Source: Bradyrhizobium canariense
GTDB taxonomy: Bacteria; Pseudomonadota; Alphaproteobacteria; Rhizobiales; Xanthobacteraceae
Reading direction: 5' to 3'
Length of the DNA stretch: 64,000 nt
NCBI RefSeq assembly: GCF_900105125.1
Contig: NZ_LT629750.1
Span: forward strand, 5,173,001 to 5,237,000
A program made the position numbers and the translations under genes. A model generated the notes under the pieces. The model saw only the letters and a program-made list of their open reading frames with translations. It did no database searches and was not told the DNA's origin. This document shows, one piece after another, positions 1-8,590 of the stretch (positions are counted from its first letter, which is position 1; each line of letters begins with the position of its first letter).

Positions 1-230
1 AAGCCTCCGCCATGACCGCCGCCACCATGACCACCACCGCCTCCGCCGCCGTGCCGCACTTCGGTCGTCAGCCCCTCGGAAACATGGGTCTGTGACGGCG
101 CGGCGCCGGGATTGATCAACGACATCGCATTTGCGCGCTGGTTTGGAGCAACCGACAGCATCAGCATTGCAGCAGCCGCAAGGCCCAGGCACCGCACAAG
201 GCTGCACCGGGGAACGGATAGGCTCTTCAT
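1..230 (-). CDS. Small secreted glycine/histidine-rich protein (3' end cut by window)
   Basis: The reading frame starts at the ATG at 230-228 and runs off the left edge, so only about 76 residues are visible. They comprise an N-terminal signal peptide (a hydrophobic stretch after KSLSVPRCSL), a likely cleavage after RANA, then MSLINPG, and a Gly-rich tail with interspersed His (GGGGGGGHGGGGHGGG). An AGGGAGG ribosome-binding site precedes the start. The part after the signal peptide resembles the protein at 475-672: both have A-MSL, a P-A pair and a TT-V segment, so they look like paralogues. No enzymatic function is suggested. A secreted, possibly metal-binding or structural protein is an inference from composition. 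Confidence 0.7.
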   Translation of the reverse strand, partial: MKSLSVPRCSLVRCLGLAAAAMLMLSVAPNQRANAMSLINPGAAPSQTHVSEGLTTEVRHGGGGGGGHGGGGHGGG

Positions 231-405
231 GAACAACCTCCCTGAACAGGACGACGAAAGCGTGAGGTCATGAGCTTGAGGTCACGAGCCCGCTTCCGGC
301 GCGTTCGTTTCACTCCTGGTGCAAGGTTACAGATCGCGAAGTGAACGCGTCATGAATGCGCCGGGCATTCGATGTGTCCGGGCATTGGCGTTGTTCGATC
401 GTCAT

Positions 406-434
406 AAAAAAACAGGCCCGCATTGCGGGCCTGT
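406..434 (-). terminator. Rho-independent terminator of the 475-672 gene
   Basis: On the minus strand a 10-bp stem (412-421 paired with 425-434, 3-nt loop) is followed by a run of seven T residues. It lies about 40 bp downstream of the stop codon of the small secreted protein gene. Confidence 0.9.
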
Positions 435-474
435 CCAATCTCGGATGCCTTCAAACCGCTAATGCCGGCGGCAA

Positions 475-672
475 TCAGCGGTGCCAATGGTGCCAATGAT
501 GGCGATGCCAGTGGTGATGCCAGCCCACTTGCGTGGTTTGCGTCGCGCCATCCTGGACCGCAGCGGCGGCACTGGGGCTGCTCAGCGACATCGCTTGAGC
601 TTGCTGAGCGGGGGCAGCCAGAATGAGCAATGCGCCAACGGCCGCAAGCCCCAGAACTTTCGTCACCTTCAT
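475..672 (-). CDS. Small secreted His/Trp-tailed protein
   Basis: This is a 65-residue protein. The start at 672 is chosen because GGGAG lies just upstream and a clear signal peptide follows (MKVTKVLGLAAVGALLI, cleavage near AQA). The mature part is only about 40 residues and ends in a cluster of His and Trp (GWHHHWHRHHWHHWHR), a composition that could bind metal ions. The A-MSL motif after the cleavage site matches the neighbour at 1-230, so the two form a paralogous pair in tandem on the same strand. I recognise no functional family. It has its own terminator downstream. Confidence 0.75.
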   Translation of the reverse strand: MKVTKVLGLAAVGALLILAAPAQQAQAMSLSSPSAAAAVQDGATQTTQVGWHHHWHRHHWHHWHR

Positions 673-967
673 GTCTATTCTCCCTGGATCCATGGATGTC
701 ACGTCGGCGACAAAACGGCCGAACGAATCGACCGCCTCGCCGCGACGCAGATCGTGGACTGAAGTTCGCGACGTGAATGTGAAGTGAAAACCTGCGCCAC
801 CCCAACAAATGCAGAGGAGGTGATCCGGTTCCCGTTTTGCGTCATGCAATCGCTCAAGCGAAGCTTAGACTATCGTCGCAAGAGTCGGCGGCTTCACGCC
901 ATTCATGATGGCCGTCGCCGGGAGCCCGGCGTTCGTGGCGCGACGGCCTTTGAGAAAACCGCGAAAG

Positions 968-1306
968 CTAGCCGGGGCGCCAGACGCAGTGCATGCGCGG
1001 CACGATCACGGTGCCACTTGGCCGGTATTCCTGCACGTAGTTTGCGACGCAATCCCGCACCGCATTCGGTCCTGGGTAGTAGTAAGGATCGATACCTTCC
1101 TCGAATTGGCCTTCGCGACGCGGATAGATCGGTACACGCCGCAGCGCCCGTCGAGCCCGGCGCGGCGCGGCGGCAGTCTCAGCCGGGGGCGATGCCTGAG
1201 CGATTCTGACACCGGAGGGTACGGTTTGCGCCTGGGTTCCCGATGCCGGCAGAAAGAAAACGCCCGCAAGTGCGACCCAAATTGCCGCCGTCCTGATTCC
1301 TATCAT
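968..1306 (-). CDS. Hypothetical secreted protein, basic and Pro/Arg-rich
   Basis: A protein of about 112 residues from the ATG at 1306 (GGTGGG upstream); a GTG nine bases earlier is also possible. Residues 1-27 form a signal peptide ending near TQAQ. The mature part has an Arg-rich stretch (RRARRALRRVP), then YPRREGQFEEG, DPYYYPGPNAVRDC and a C-terminal segment with a second cysteine (RMHCVWRPG), so a single disulfide is possible. The family looks like conserved hypothetical proteins of Bradyrhizobium. Function unknown. Confidence 0.7.
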   Translation of the reverse strand: MIGIRTAAIWVALAGVFFLPASGTQAQTVPSGVRIAQASPPAETAAAPRRARRALRRVPIYPRREGQFEEGIDPYYYPGPNAVRDCVANYVQEYRPSGTVIVPRMHCVWRPG

Positions 1307-1421
1307 GAAGCCCACCCAAACCGTTGCGATCCTACGGTCTCCGATTGCCGCCGCAACGTCAACTGCGCGCAGGCGCCAAAACCGTCATGCATATGTGCGT
1401 AACACGCGCTAAACAGGGGCG

Positions 1422-1820
1422 ATGTGGACATCCGCCAAAGCGCCCTCCCTTGCTGAAATGGAGACCATGGCGCACGACATCTTTGAGCGCCTGCCGAAGG
1501 ACTTTCGCGGCCTGTGCGAGGGGGTGATCGTCCGTGTCGATGATTTCCCGACCGATGAGGTGCTCGACGAGATGGAGGCCGAGAGCGAGTTCGACCTGCT
1601 CGGCCTGTTCCAGGGCGTCGGCCTGCCGTTCCGCAGCAACGACGACATCGCGCAGCTGCCCAATATGATCTGGCTCTACCGCCGGCCGATCCTGGATTAT
1701 TGGGCCGAGCACGACGAGACGCTCGGCCATATCGTCCGCCACGTGCTGATTCACGAGATAGGCCATCATTTCGGCCTGTCCGACGCCGATATGGAGGCGA
1801 TCGAGGCTGGCGCGGAATAG
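1422..1820 (+). CDS. Metallopeptidase family protein (DUF1025, zincin type)
   Basis: A 132-residue cytoplasmic protein with no signal peptide. The hallmark is HEIGHHFGLSD near residues 111-121, a zinc-binding HExxH extended by a further conserved Asp, as in the small DUF1025/zincin family. The upstream part (ERLPKDFRGLCEGVIVRVDDFP) is also typical. Members are presumed Zn-dependent peptidases of unknown substrate. It is a single gene between divergent and unrelated neighbours. The start is the first ATG in frame, and no strong ribosome-binding site is seen. Confidence 0.85.
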   Translation: MWTSAKAPSLAEMETMAHDIFERLPKDFRGLCEGVIVRVDDFPTDEVLDEMEAESEFDLLGLFQGVGLPFRSNDDIAQLPNMIWLYRRPILDYWAEHDETLGHIVRHVLIHEIGHHFGLSDADMEAIEAGAE

Positions 1821-1963
1821 CGCTGGCCGTTGCAATTTAGCCCTGCGCAATTTGGCCTTGGACCCGGGTCGCGATCGGGATAAAACCTTCCCTCAATTTG
1901 CAAATTCGCAACCTCTCGGGCGCGAAATTGCAGCTGGCCCCTCGCAAAGATGAAGATCGAGCC

Positions 1964-2569
1964 ATGGACAAGTTCACCTCGCTGGAAGGCGTCGCGGCGC
2001 CGCTGAAGATCATCAATGTCGACACCGACATGATCATCCCGAAGCAGTATCTGAAGACCATCAAGCGCACCGGCCTTGGCAAGGGACTTTTCTCGGAGCA
2101 GCGCTACAAGGACGACGGCAGCGAGAATCCGGATTTCATCCTCAACAAGCCGGCCTATCGCAACGCCAAGGTTCTGGTCGCGGGCGACAATTTCGGCTGC
2201 GGCTCGAGCCGCGAGCACGCACCCTGGGCGCTGCTCGATTTCGGCATCCGCTGCGTGATCTCGACCTCGTTCGGCGACATCTTCTACAACAACTGCTTCA
2301 AGAACGGCGTTCTGCCGATCCGCGTCTCGCAGGAAGACCTCGACAAATTGTTCGACGATGCCGAGCGTGGCGCCAACGCGACGCTGTCCATTGATCTGGC
2401 CAAGCAGGAAATTCGTGGGCCCGACGGCGGCACCTTGAAGTTCGAGATCGATCCGTTCCGCAAGCACTGCCTGCTGAACGGCCTCGACGACATCGGGCTG
2501 ACCATGGAGAAGAAGGCCTCGATCGACAGCTACGAGGAAAAGCTGAAGACCGAGCGCGCCTGGGCCTGA
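1964..2569 (+). CDS. leuD: 3-isopropylmalate dehydratase small subunit
   Basis: LeuD, 201 residues, the usual family length, from the ATG at 1964; an in-frame extension to 1898 is rejected because homologues start at MDKFTSLEG. With the large subunit LeuC (not in this window) it isomerises 2-isopropylmalate to 3-isopropylmalate in leucine synthesis in the cytoplasm. Visible signatures are [10 protein letters not shown] near the start, [17 protein letters not shown], which shapes the substrate pocket, and the C-terminal IDSYE. LeuB, the next enzyme, is encoded about 6 kb downstream on the other strand rather than in an operon. Confidence 0.97.
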   Translation: MDKFTSLEGVAAPLKIINVDTDMIIPKQYLKTIKRTGLGKGLFSEQRYKDDGSENPDFILNKPAYRNAKVLVAGDNFGCGSSREHAPWALLDFGIRCVISTSFGDIFYNNCFKNGVLPIRVSQEDLDKLFDDAERGANATLSIDLAKQEIRGPDGGTLKFEIDPFRKHCLLNGLDDIGLTMEKKASIDSYEEKLKTERAWA

Positions 2570-2667
2570 TCTCGCTTTATTGACGCGTTTTCCAGCACCA
2601 GCCGATTTCCACCCTGCATCAAATGCGGGGCGGGGTTTGGTTTGAAACGCTTTGACAGGTGACGCGC

Positions 2668-3462
2668 ATGCGGCCGGACATCGTCACCTTCTGGCACGGT
2701 CGGCTCGATGCGCTCCGGTTGTTGTGCCTGCGATCACAGATCGCCGCGGGCCATAGGGTCACCGTTTATAGTTTCGACCCGCTGGCGGGACTGCCCGATG
2801 GCGTCGGCAACGCCGAGGCTGAGGCCGTGCTGCCGCACGCCTTCTCCGAAAAACTTCGTCCGCCACAACCGGACGGCACCTGGCGCGACTGGACCGCGCT
2901 GCAATTTTCCGACTTCTTCCGAATGCGGCTGATGGCGCAGCGCGCAGGTCTTTGGCTCGACGCCGATGTGCTGCTGCTAAAGCCAATCGAGATCGATCCC
3001 GCAAAACCGTACTTCGCCTGGGAACGGCCGCGTCAGCTTGGCAATTCCGTGCTCTATCTTCCGTCGAACGACCCAATCGTCGCGGCTTTCGCAGATCTGA
3101 TGCAGCAGGACGAGCTGACACCGGACTGGCTGTCGCTGCGGCATCGCCTGACATTCACGCTGCGCAAACTACGCGGCGGCTCCAATCGTCTCTCCGATAT
3201 CAGGGTCGCAATCTTTGGTCCGGCGGCGCTGACCGCGCTCGCCCGGCGCACCGGCGAACTGCATCATGCGCTGCCGAAGCAATCGTTTTACGCCGTTCAT
3301 GCCGAGCCGAGATTGTTTTTCGAGCCCTCGGATTTTTCAACGCTGATCGCGGACCCCAAGATCATGGGTTTTCACGTTTCGCCCAAAGGACGCGGAAATC
3401 AGCGGCCTGTTGCCGGCAGCCTCTATGCGTGGGCGACGGAGCGGTTTGGATCGACCCGCTGA
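2668..3462 (+). CDS. Glycosyltransferase with DXD motif
   Basis: A protein of about 264 residues. The ATG at 2668 is preferred over the GTG at 2659 because CAGGTGA lies eight or nine bases upstream. The N-terminal FWHGRLDALRLLCLRSQIAAGH and the LWLDADVLLLKP segment (DAD is the DXD divalent-metal/nucleotide-sugar motif) match the family of glycosyltransferases with a DXD sugar-binding region, close to capsular/mannosyl transferases. There is no membrane segment, so it should act in the cytoplasm or at the inner membrane on a surface glycan. The acceptor and donor sugars cannot be read from the sequence. It stands alone, separated from LeuD by about 100 bp. Confidence 0.8.
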   Translation: MRPDIVTFWHGRLDALRLLCLRSQIAAGHRVTVYSFDPLAGLPDGVGNAEAEAVLPHAFSEKLRPPQPDGTWRDWTALQFSDFFRMRLMAQRAGLWLDADVLLLKPIEIDPAKPYFAWERPRQLGNSVLYLPSNDPIVAAFADLMQQDELTPDWLSLRHRLTFTLRKLRGGSNRLSDIRVAIFGPAALTALARRTGELHHALPKQSFYAVHAEPRLFFEPSDFSTLIADPKIMGFHVSPKGRGNQRPVAGSLYAWATERFGSTR

Positions 3463-3475
3463 GACAGGCTGCGGC

Positions 3476-3628
3476 TTCTTCCTTCTCCTCTTGTGGCAGA
3501 AGGCGGCGCGGACGAAGTCCGTGCCGGATGAGGGGTTAGGCTCTGTCGATAGACCGCGACCCCTCACCCGACTTCATCTCGCTACGCTCGATTTCGTCAC
3601 CCTCTCCCGCAGGGGGAGTGGGGAAGAA
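3476..3628 (+). repeat. Intergenic palindromic repeat of the CTCTCCCGCAGGGGGAG type
   Basis: Between two convergent genes lies a non-coding stretch with self-complementary pieces: a cggatgaggggt block followed by a cgacccctcaccc block, and a ccctctcccgcagggggag unit. I associate this composition with dispersed intergenic repeats of rhizobia. No ORF of credible composition is present. Confidence 0.55.
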
Positions 3629-4507
3629 TCAATTCCCCATCGCCGCGATCGCATCGGCAATCGCAATGGTGCGCCGGGCCATGTCGGCGTGCAGCCGTTC
3701 CACCATCTGGCCGTCGAGCCGGATCGCGCCGCGCGAAGCATTCTCCGGCTGCTCGAACGCGGCGATGATCTTGCGGGCCTGCGCGATTTCCTCCGCCGGC
3801 GGGGTGAAGATCACATTGCAGGCCTCGATCTGACCGGGATGGATCAGCGTCTTGCCGTCAAAACCGAGATCGCGGCCTTGCGCGCATTCCTGCCCAAAGC
3901 CGTCGACATTGCTGAAATCGCTGTAGGGCCCGTCGAGAATTTCGAGGCCGTGGGCGCGTGTCGCCAGAATGCAATGCGTGATCATCGGGATCATCGCCGC
4001 GCGGCCCGGCAGCATGCGGATCCGCGTCTCCCGCGCGATGTCATTCGGCCCGAATACAAATCCCGCAAGTCGCGTTTTCGGATCGCGCGAGGCGGCGGCC
4101 AGCTTGTCGGCATCCAATACCGCGCGCGCGGTCTCGATCATCGCCCATACCTTGATCGAGCTGTCGGCGCCGATGGCGGCAAGACGATCGCCGATGGTGT
4201 TGAGGTCCGCAACGCTGGAAACCTTTGGAACCAGGATGCCGTCCGGTCGCGCCTGACCGGCCATAGTGACGTCATCGATCCACCACGACGTGTCCAAACT
4301 ATTGGTGCGGATCCAGACCTCACGCTTGCCGAAACCTTTGGCGGCAATCGCCTGCGCGATCTGGTCGCGCGCCAGCGCCTTGGCGTCAGGCGCCACGGAA
4401 TCCTCGAGGTCGAGGATAATGCCGTCGGCGGGAAGATTGCGGGCCTTTTCCAGCGCCCGCGCATTCGATCCGGGCATGAACAACAGGCTGCGGCGTGGAC
4501 GGATCAT
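3629..4507 (-). CDS. HpcH/HpaI aldolase / citrate lyase beta-like CoA-ester lyase
   Basis: A 292-residue protein from the ATG at 4507 (GAGGAA upstream); the longer frame to 4555 lacks support. RPRRSLLFMPGSNARALEKA, ILDLEDSV and the later FGPNDIARE segment place it in the CitE-like family of TIM-barrel CoA-ester lyases (citryl-CoA, malyl-CoA or beta-methylmalyl-CoA lyases). Mg2+ is normally bound by conserved Glu/Asp residues such as those in the LEDS motif. The exact substrate cannot be decided. No CitF or CitD partner is next to it, so a stand-alone malyl-CoA-type lyase is more likely than a citrate lyase subunit. Confidence 0.85.
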   Translation of the reverse strand: MIRPRRSLLFMPGSNARALEKARNLPADGIILDLEDSVAPDAKALARDQIAQAIAAKGFGKREVWIRTNSLDTSWWIDDVTMAGQARPDGILVPKVSSVADLNTIGDRLAAIGADSSIKVWAMIETARAVLDADKLAAASRDPKTRLAGFVFGPNDIARETRIRMLPGRAAMIPMITHCILATRAHGLEILDGPYSDFSNVDGFGQECAQGRDLGFDGKTLIHPGQIEACNVIFTPPAEEIAQARKIIAAFEQPENASRGAIRLDGQMVERLHADMARRTIAIADAIAAMGN

Positions 4508-4668
4508 GGCTGGGTTCCTCGGAATTTCCTTGGGAATGATCGGGACGGCTATCATTTGGGCAAAATCCCGCCGGAAAACCGTGCCCGCTTTTCCCCGTCA
4601 TGCCCTATCATCTCAATCCTCCGCCCGAAAGTCTTGTTCCCGTCACCGGCATATGGTTAGCGATAGAG

Positions 4669-5325
4669 ATGGCATCGTTCCCGCAACAATTGCTCGACGG
4701 CTACCGCACTTTCGCGACGCAGCGGCTTCCGACCGAACAGTCGCGCTACAGCGAATTGTCGGTGCGCGGCCAGTCCCCCGAAGTCATGGTGATCGGCTGC
4801 TGCGATTCCCGGGTCTCGCCCGAGGTGATCTTCGACGCCGGTCCCGGCGAATTGTTCGTGATGCGAAACGTCGCCAATCTGGTGCCGGTCTATCAGCCGG
4901 ACGCCAGCGCGCATGGCGTTTCGGCGGCGCTGGAATATGCGGTTTCGGTGCTGCGCGTGAAACACATCGTGGTGCTCGGCCATGCGCAATGCGGCGGCAT
5001 CCGCGCCTTCATCGACAAGGCCGCGCCGCTCTCACCCGGTGATTTCATCGGCAAGTGGATGGCGATGTTCATCAAGCCCGGCGAGAGGGTCGAGCAGCGC
5101 GATCGTGAGACGATGCAGGACTTCACCGTGCGGATCGAGAAGGCTGCCGTGTTCCGGAGCCTGGAAAACCTGATGACATTTCCATTCGTGCGGACCGCCG
5201 TCGAGCGCGGCGAGATGCATCTGCACGGCGCCTATTTCGGCGTGGCCCAGGGCTCGCTATTCGTGCTCGATCCGGCCGCCAAGGAATTTAAAAGCGTGCG
5301 CGAGGCCGCGCAGGCCGGCGAATAG
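4669..5325 (+). CDS. Beta-class carbonic anhydrase
   Basis: A 218-residue protein starting at MASFPQQLLDGY (ATG 4669). It interconverts CO2 and bicarbonate. The zinc ligands and catalytic dyad are visible: C44 with D46 and R48 in CCDSR, and H105 and C108 in HAQCGG. Length and motifs fit the prokaryotic beta-CA family (CynT/Can-like). There is no signal peptide, so it is cytoplasmic. It is transcribed divergently from the CoA-ester lyase; bicarbonate supply to carboxylases is its usual role. No cyanase gene is adjacent, so I do not assign cynT. Confidence 0.95.
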   Translation: MASFPQQLLDGYRTFATQRLPTEQSRYSELSVRGQSPEVMVIGCCDSRVSPEVIFDAGPGELFVMRNVANLVPVYQPDASAHGVSAALEYAVSVLRVKHIVVLGHAQCGGIRAFIDKAAPLSPGDFIGKWMAMFIKPGERVEQRDRETMQDFTVRIEKAAVFRSLENLMTFPFVRTAVERGEMHLHGAYFGVAQGSLFVLDPAAKEFKSVREAAQAGE

Positions 5326-5338
5326 GAAATTCTACTCG

Positions 5339-5890
5339 CTATTCGCCGCCATGATCGCTGCCCCAGCGATCAGACAGTGCCAGCATAAACGCCGAGACCA
5401 CGAACACCAGATGCACCCCAACCAGCCATGCCAGTTTCTGGGCATCGAAGACAGTGTCGATGTTCATGAATGCCTTCAGCACTTGGATCGCGGAAATCGC
5501 GACGATTGAGGCCAGCAGCTTCTGCTTCAGCCCGCCGAAATTGATCTTGGTCATCCAGTCCGGCCAATCCGGATGGCCGCCGGGATCGATCTTCGAGACG
5601 AAATTTTCGTAACCCGAAAACACCACGATCAGGACCAGATTGCCGGTCAGCGAGACGTCGATCAGGCTGAGCACGCCGAGGATAATGTCGGACTCACTCG
5701 AGCCCGGCGCGTGGATGATGAACTCCCACAGCAGCATGCAGAATTTCAGCAACAGCACCGCGAGGCTGATGACGAGGCCGAAGTAAAACGGCGCCATCAG
5801 CCAGCGGCTGTTGAAGATCACGCTTTCGAAACCGTTCTCGACGCGCTTCAGCGTCGGATTCGGCCGATAAGGGGCCGGTTCTTCGCTCAT
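5339..5890 (-). CDS. UPF0114 (YqhA-type) inner-membrane protein
   Basis: A 183-residue protein with four predicted membrane helices: FYFGLVISLAVLLLKFCMLL, a segment around DVSLTGNLVLIVVF, one around LLASIVAISAIQVL, and a C-terminal WLVGVHLVFVVSAFMLAL. The phrase LTGNLVLIVVFSGYENFVSKI is typical of UPF0114. Function is not established for the family. It begins 28 bp after the stop of asd on the same strand and could be co-transcribed with it. It ends 13 bp from the convergent carbonic anhydrase gene. Confidence 0.88.
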   Translation of the reverse strand: MSEEPAPYRPNPTLKRVENGFESVIFNSRWLMAPFYFGLVISLAVLLLKFCMLLWEFIIHAPGSSESDIILGVLSLIDVSLTGNLVLIVVFSGYENFVSKIDPGGHPDWPDWMTKINFGGLKQKLLASIVAISAIQVLKAFMNIDTVFDAQKLAWLVGVHLVFVVSAFMLALSDRWGSDHGGE

Positions 5891-5918
5891 CGCAGTTCCG
5901 GCTCCCGTGATCCGGCGT

Positions 5919-6953
5919 TTACGCCGCCTTCTTCTTGGCGCTGATCAGCTTGCGGTTGATCAGGCTCTCGGCGATCTGGATCGCGTTCAGCGCCGCGCCC
6001 TTGCGCAGATTGTCCGACACGCACCAGAGAACCAGACCATTCTCGACCGTCGCGTCCTCGCGGATGCGGCTGATGTAGGTCGCGTCCTCGCCCGCCGCCT
6101 CATAAGGCGTGACGTAGCCGCCCGGCTCGCGCTTGTCGATCACGAGGCATCCCGGCGCCTTGCGCAGGATGTCGCGCGCCTCATCGGCCGAGATCGGATT
6201 CTCGAACTCGATATTGACCGCTTCGGAATGGCCGACAAACACCGGCACCCGCACGCAGGTCGCGGTCAGCTTGATTTTGGGATCAAGAATCTTCTTGGTC
6301 TCCATCATCATCTTCCACTCTTCCTTGGTGTAGCCGTCCTCCATGAACACGTCGATCTCGGGGATGACGTTGAAGGCGATACGCTTCGGGAATTTCTTGT
6401 TGACGAGTTCGCTGTTGGTGTAGACCGCCTTGGTCTGCGAAAACAGCTCGTCCATGGCGTCCTTGCCGGCGCCCGACACCGATTGATAGGTCGAGACCAC
6501 GACACGCTTGATGACGGCCTTGTCGTGCAGCGGCTTCAGCGCGACCACGAGTTGCGCGGTCGAGCAATTCGGATTGGCGATGATGTTCTTCTTGACGAAT
6601 CCGGCAGCCGCACTCGCGTTGACTTCGGGTACGATCAGCGGCACGTCCGGATCCATGCGCCACGCCGACGAATTGTCGATCACGACCGCGCCGGCGGCGC
6701 CGATCTTCGGCGACCATTCCTTCGACACCGCGCCGCCTGCCGACATCAGGCAGATATCGACGTCGGAGAAATCGTAATGCTCCAGCGCTTTGACTTTCAG
6801 GGTACGGTCGCCATAGGACACTTCGACGCCCACGCTGCGACGTGAGGCCAGTGCCACCACCTCGTCTGCCGGGAATTTGCGTTCGTCGAGAATGTTGAGC
6901 ATTTCCCGACCGACATTGCCGGTCGCTCCGACCACCGCGACTTTGTAACCCAT
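5919..6953 (-). CDS. asd: Aspartate-semialdehyde dehydrogenase
   Basis: A 344-residue protein, normal length. It reduces aspartyl-4-phosphate to aspartate semialdehyde with NADPH, feeding lysine/diaminopimelate, threonine and methionine synthesis. The N-terminal VAVVGATGNVGREML is the nucleotide-binding glycine motif, C130 in NPNCSTAQ is the catalytic cysteine, and SYQSVSGAG is also conserved. GGAG precedes the ATG at 6953. An alanine/lysine-rich tail (AKKKAA) ends the protein. The gene sits between leuD and leuB, in a region rich in amino-acid biosynthesis genes. Confidence 0.97.
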   Translation of the reverse strand: MGYKVAVVGATGNVGREMLNILDERKFPADEVVALASRRSVGVEVSYGDRTLKVKALEHYDFSDVDICLMSAGGAVSKEWSPKIGAAGAVVIDNSSAWRMDPDVPLIVPEVNASAAAGFVKKNIIANPNCSTAQLVVALKPLHDKAVIKRVVVSTYQSVSGAGKDAMDELFSQTKAVYTNSELVNKKFPKRIAFNVIPEIDVFMEDGYTKEEWKMMMETKKILDPKIKLTATCVRVPVFVGHSEAVNIEFENPISADEARDILRKAPGCLVIDKREPGGYVTPYEAAGEDATYISRIREDATVENGLVLWCVSDNLRKGAALNAIQIAESLINRKLISAKKKAA

Positions 6954-7089
6954 CGTTCACTCTCCGAAGAAAAATGCCTCCTGCCCGCACACGGCGGGAA
7001 AGGAAGAGCAGCGCTTCTATGCGAGAAACGCCCCTAAGACAACGTTAGACCGGCGCGTGGGCGTTTGATGCGTTTGTTTTGGGGCCCCC

Positions 7090-7875
7090 GTGCCAAGTTC
7101 CTTTGATCCGACCCGAATTCACCCGGCGCTGACCAGCTTTACCGACGAATGCTGCAGCATGCTGGCCCGCCTGGTCGTCTATGTGGGGGCTCTGGCGCTG
7201 CTTGCCATCGTCGGCATCCACCTGTGGGACGAATTGCAGCTCGGCGCGGTCGAGCCGCCTTCCGCGGTGGAAGACTGGAGCGTGGCGACGCGTTCGTATC
7301 CGGCGTTCGCCGTCAGTCAATCAAATTTCCTCGGTAAAGCAGAGACTTATGAAATCCTTCGGCATCCCGAAGGCGGTCGCAAGGACATCCTTCGCTGGGC
7401 AGCCCCGGGTGAAAAACCGGTGGCCGAGCTGGAAATCTACCGCCCGGGCGGCGAATCGAGCCGATCAGAGCCCGCCGGCGCCGACCTCGCGGACCGGATG
7501 GATCCCGGCGGCAGCCACGAACTGGAAGCCGCCGGCGTCATCGGCAGCAAATTCGGAACGGTGACGCTGCTGCGTCTCGCCGGCCAGACCGACCGGGCAT
7601 CGCCATGCCTCGCCTACGTGAAACGTCTGGATAATCCGGATTTGCGGATTTCCGGCTGGTCCTGCCAGGGCGACACGGCACCCGCCCGGCGCGCGTCGGT
7701 CGGCTGTATTTTGAACCGCCTGATCCTGCTCACCGCCGGAAACGAACCGAAACTGGCTGAATTATTCGCCCGCGCCGAACTCAGGCGCGGCGACTGCGCC
7801 CCCGCCACCACGCCGGGAGCATCGGCCGACTGGGTGATGAATGCGGAAAATCCCCGGCTGCGCGGCGCGCTGTGA
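7090..7875 (+). CDS. Hypothetical membrane-anchored protein
   Basis: A protein of about 261 residues from a GTG at 7090; an alternative ATG at 7159 would give a 238-residue protein starting directly at the membrane helix. One N-terminal helix (LARLVVYVGALALLAIVGIHLW) anchors a periplasmic domain of about 200 residues with four cysteines, two in the middle (PCLAYVK, SWSCQGD region) and two nearer the end. No family is recognised. A closely related conserved hypothetical protein is expected in Bradyrhizobium. It is divergent from asd. Confidence 0.65.
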   Translation: MPSSFDPTRIHPALTSFTDECCSMLARLVVYVGALALLAIVGIHLWDELQLGAVEPPSAVEDWSVATRSYPAFAVSQSNFLGKAETYEILRHPEGGRKDILRWAAPGEKPVAELEIYRPGGESSRSEPAGADLADRMDPGGSHELEAAGVIGSKFGTVTLLRLAGQTDRASPCLAYVKRLDNPDLRISGWSCQGDTAPARRASVGCILNRLILLTAGNEPKLAELFARAELRRGDCAPATTPGASADWVMNAENPRLRGAL

Positions 7876-8044
7876 TCGAACGGGCCTGCCGGAGACCAGC
7901 CAAGACGCTGGTATTCATGCGACTTTTTCGCTTCCCGCCGCATTATTGTGAAACAGTGTGGCCCGATAGACCTTGTGGCTATATGCCTGCGGAAGTTAAA
8001 GTGACCGCCAAATCGGATATGGCGCCCTGCCGGACCATGAGGAC

Positions 8045-8437
8045 ATGATGACCTGGAAATTCCCTGCCGTGAGCAAGCTTGCGGTGTCGTTTGCCGCGAT
8101 CGCGGTTGTCGCGGCCAGCTTTGCCATGGCACCGGCCAGCGCGCAGTCGACCCGTCTGAAATATGACAAGGACGGCCGCGTCAGTTACGGGCCGAACGGT
8201 CCCAACGTGGTCATCCAGCAGGGACCGCACACCCGCGTCTATATCAGCAAGCGCTCATGGCTCGATGCCGGCACCGAAGTGCTTCCCGGCGACCGCAAAT
8301 TCCTGGACTACGCGTTTCCGCCCGCGATCGGGTACCCAGACTTCGCGCGCGAGAACAACAACCGTCCGATCGATCGCCAACCGCTCAACCCGCCGTCGGA
8401 TTTGGGCGGCGAGCCGACCAGGTTCCCGCTCTATTGA
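8045..8437 (+). CDS. Hypothetical secreted protein
   Basis: A 130-residue protein with a signal peptide (hydrophobic residues 12-30, cleavage near ASA-Q). Two adjacent ATGs (8045, 8048) follow GAGGAC. The mature part is polar, begins with STRLKYDKDGRVSYGPNGPN, contains VYISKRSWLDAGTEVLPGDRKF and ends NPPSDLGGEPTRFPLY. There are no cysteines in the mature part. Function unknown; periplasmic location is inferred from the signal. Confidence 0.7.
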   Translation: MMTWKFPAVSKLAVSFAAIAVVAASFAMAPASAQSTRLKYDKDGRVSYGPNGPNVVIQQGPHTRVYISKRSWLDAGTEVLPGDRKFLDYAFPPAIGYPDFARENNNRPIDRQPLNPPSDLGGEPTRFPLY

Positions 8438-8462
8438 TTTTGACGAGCGCTCGCGATCTGTT

Positions 8463-8482
8463 GTCCCGGCGATCGCCGGGAC
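8463..8482. repeat. Perfect 20-bp palindrome (gtcccggcg type)
   Basis: A perfect palindrome lies about 25 bp after the secreted-protein gene. A second related hairpin at 8550-8570 and a third at 13716-13747 share the gtcccggc core, so this is a dispersed REP-like element rather than a gene-specific terminator. Confidence 0.7.
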
Positions 8483-8549
8483 CTATACGCTGCGGCCTCT
8501 CGTTTTAAGAACGCCGGTCGACGACTTCGCTCAACGCAATCGGTTGTGG

Positions 8550-8570
8550 GTCCCGGCGCAAGGCCGGGAC
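8550..8570. repeat. REP-like hairpin, gtcccggc/gccgggac
   Basis: An 8-bp stem with a 5-nt loop, related to 8463-8482. It sits 20 bp past the leuB stop codon and has no T-run on either strand, so termination would have to be factor-assisted. Confidence 0.65.
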
Positions 8571-8590
8571 GACACCGAATCTGTTGCAGC

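Noticed and set aside
350..808. A 152-codon minus-strand frame over the small secreted protein
   Set aside because: It runs through the terminator and has no start signal. The 65-codon gene in another frame has a signal peptide and ribosome-binding site.
4556..4606. A further copy of the GCATGATC repeat
   Set aside because: Only scattered identity (ggcaaaatc, ccggaaaaccg, cgtcatgcc). It may be a decayed copy but is too weak to list.
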